Shown here: positions 20,387 to 21,188 of the stretch, one piece after another
How the letters are laid out: the number at the start of each line of letters is the position of its first letter
How positions within the stretch are numbered: the stretch's first letter is position 1
The notes under the pieces: generated by a model
What the model saw: the letters and a program-made list of their open reading frames with translations, nothing else
What the model was told of the DNA's origin: nothing
Database searches by the model: none
Translations under genes and position numbers: made by a program
IMG/VR virus record: IMGVR_UViG_3300022924_000094
Coordinates: 1-21,188 of that record
Reading direction: 5' to 3' (one strand)
DNA: 21,188 nucleotides
Origin: a virus

Positions 20387-20658
20387 TCGAGCACAAACAC
20401 AAATGGGAGTTTCTATCCGGCACAAACCTGATATGCAATGCAAAGGATTGCAAGATGGTCACATCACTGGTGGATCTTCTTGAAAACACAGCGAAGGATG
20501 CTGCGCTTAAATCAAAGATTCGTGTATACTGCGACTTACTGATGGCACGTGAACTCAAAAAGGATGGTCATCAAAGAGTGTACGCCTGGGTCATGGCGAA
20601 CACGTCACGCGAAACATTACCTATCGCTTTAAAGAATAAACAGGAGCAATTACTGTGA
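20383..20658 (+). CDS. Small early protein of unknown function
   Basis: A 91-residue basic protein starting in an ATGA overlap with the upstream gene. The N-terminus has His4, His6, Cys18 and Cys23, which could bind zinc; the rest is helical (SLVDLLENTAKDAALKSKI, then a second helix with VYCDLLMARELKK). No family recognised. Support: overlaps on both sides and a coherent frame. Confidence 0.5.
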   Translation: MIEHKHKWEFLSGTNLICNAKDCKMVTSLVDLLENTAKDAALKSKIRVYCDLLMARELKKDGHQRVYAWVMANTSRETLPIALKNKQEQLL

Positions 20659-20888
20659 GTGCAATTACATGGGATAAAGCTTTAGATAGGATTCTTGAAG
20701 AAGAACTTGGACATATGCGTCCTCATGGCAATGACTATCCTGACGAAGCGGGATATATGGACGCAGCTGGAGATTTTGAAGAGTGGCTGTCGAGATTGAA
20801 AAATTCAATCAGTAATGAGGTAATTGGAAACATCGACATAACACCAAATCAGCAGATCGAACTCAAGAGATTAATAGACGGAGAATAA
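20655..20888 (+). CDS. Small acidic early protein of unknown function
   Basis: A 77-residue acidic protein beginning at GTG 20655, overlapping the upstream TGA; AGGAG lies about 8 bases before. It is helical, with WDKALDRILEEELGHMRPHG, then DEAGYMDAAGDFEEWLSRLK and a C-terminal helix. Such a small acidic phage protein could be an inhibitor or adaptor, but nothing in the sequence fixes this. Confidence 0.5.
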   Translation: MSAITWDKALDRILEEELGHMRPHGNDYPDEAGYMDAAGDFEEWLSRLKNSISNEVIGNIDITPNQQIELKRLIDGE

Positions 20889-20889
20889 T

Positions 20890-21111
20890 ATGGCAGGATC
20901 AAAAGAAGGTGCGAAAAAAGCCCGGGAAACCAAAATCAAAAAGGCTGGTGGACTCGAAGCTTACAAGAAGCAGATGAAGGAAATGCAGAGCAAGGGCGGA
21001 AGCGCTGTACGACGTGGCACTCGATCATTCGAGGTTGATCCAGCTCTCGCTGCACAGGCAGGCGCTAAGGGCCGTGCTAACCGTTATTACAAGGGTAAAG
21101 TGCAGGGATAA
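20890..21111 (+). CDS. KGG-motif small basic protein
   Basis: A 73-residue, strongly basic protein starting one base after the previous stop. It has repeated Lys/Gly/Ala-rich segments: GSKEGAKKARETK, QSKGGSAVRRG and LAAQAGAKGRANR. The 'KGG ... DP.LA..AG.KG' pattern is that of the KGG-repeat (con-10-like) proteins found in many bacteria and phages, of unknown but possibly nucleic-acid- or stress-related role. It ends the early operon before the next promoter. Confidence 0.65.
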   Translation: MAGSKEGAKKARETKIKKAGGLEAYKKQMKEMQSKGGSAVRRGTRSFEVDPALAAQAGAKGRANRYYKGKVQG

Positions 21112-21114
21112 GAA

Positions 21115-21139
21115 TAAGCAAGATTATGCTTGACTTTTT
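21115..21139 (+). terminator. Weak terminator-like hairpin overlapping a promoter
   Basis: AAGCA/TGCTT around AGATTA is a 5-bp stem followed by GACTTTTT. It overlaps the -35 of the next promoter. Stability is low, so this is tentative. Confidence 0.3.
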
Positions 21140-21158
21140 AGTCTAGCTGTAGTACAAT
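21130..21158 (+). promoter_or_regulatory. Second early promoter at the right edge
   Basis: TTGACT, 17 bases, TACAAT: close to the sigma-70 consensus. The 17-mer TCTAGCTGTAGTACAAT is identical to the recT promoter. Downstream, TAAGGAATGGT at 21171-21181 also resembles recT's AAAGGAATGGT. The next gene probably begins just beyond the right edge. Confidence 0.75.
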
Positions 21159-21188
21159 GATATGTAGACCTAAGGAATGGTCAACAAC

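Noticed and set aside
1-21188. Integration module or lysogeny switch
   Set aside because: No integrase, excisionase or CI-like repressor is seen. The part of the genome outside the window could still hold them.

Overview
The window is part of a tailed-phage (siphovirus-type) genome, or a prophage of that kind. Nearly all convincing genes are on the + strand and tightly packed, with many stop/start overlaps (TAATG, ATGA, GTGA). TGA, TAA and TAG all act as stops, so the code looks standard. A G5-domain amidase endolysin, strong Shine-Dalgarno sequences and leaderless genes with extended -10 promoters point to a Gram-positive-like or Patescibacteria (for example Saccharibacteria) host. That host assignment is inference with modest confidence. 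No integrase, repressor, terminase or polymerase lies in the window.

Layout. (1) 1-5273, head and neck: the end of a MuF-like protein cut by the left edge, a Com-like zinc-ribbon protein, one polypeptide joining a ClpP-type protease, a linker/scaffold and an HK97-fold capsid protein, then adaptor, stopper, gp10-like, tail-terminator and tail-tube genes. (2) 5274-12284, tail: a hairpin with an embedded promoter, two chaperone-like genes, a 744-aa tape measure, a hub protein, and a set of small tip/fibre proteins that includes three tandem paralogues. (3) 12288-14667, lysis: four small membrane proteins, two small soluble proteins and the endolysin. (4) 14668-14817: a structured 3' end with a good terminator, then a leaderless promoter. 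(5) 14818-15690: an isolated protein with four zinc-binding modules. (6) About 15691-16850: some 1.1 kb without a credible gene but full of promoter-like boxes, inverted repeats and terminators on both strands. (7) 16859-21111, early module: a RecT/Bet-type annealing protein, a 667-aa fusion of a RecB/Cas4-type nuclease with an FtsK-type DNA motor, and five small genes. The window ends in a second copy of the early promoter, just before a further gene.

Three points stand out. The nuclease-FtsK fusion beside recT looks like a single-chain DNA-resection machine, comparable in logic to archaeal HerA-NurA. The protease-capsid fusion has an in-frame internal start with its own ribosome binding site, which would let capsid be made in excess of protease. 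The noncoding island between the late and early modules carries several candidate small RNAs. Promoters fall into two classes: TGnTATAAT-type boxes without a -35, some driving leaderless genes, and TTGnnn-N17-TACAAT with an identical 17-bp core in front of recT and at the right edge.
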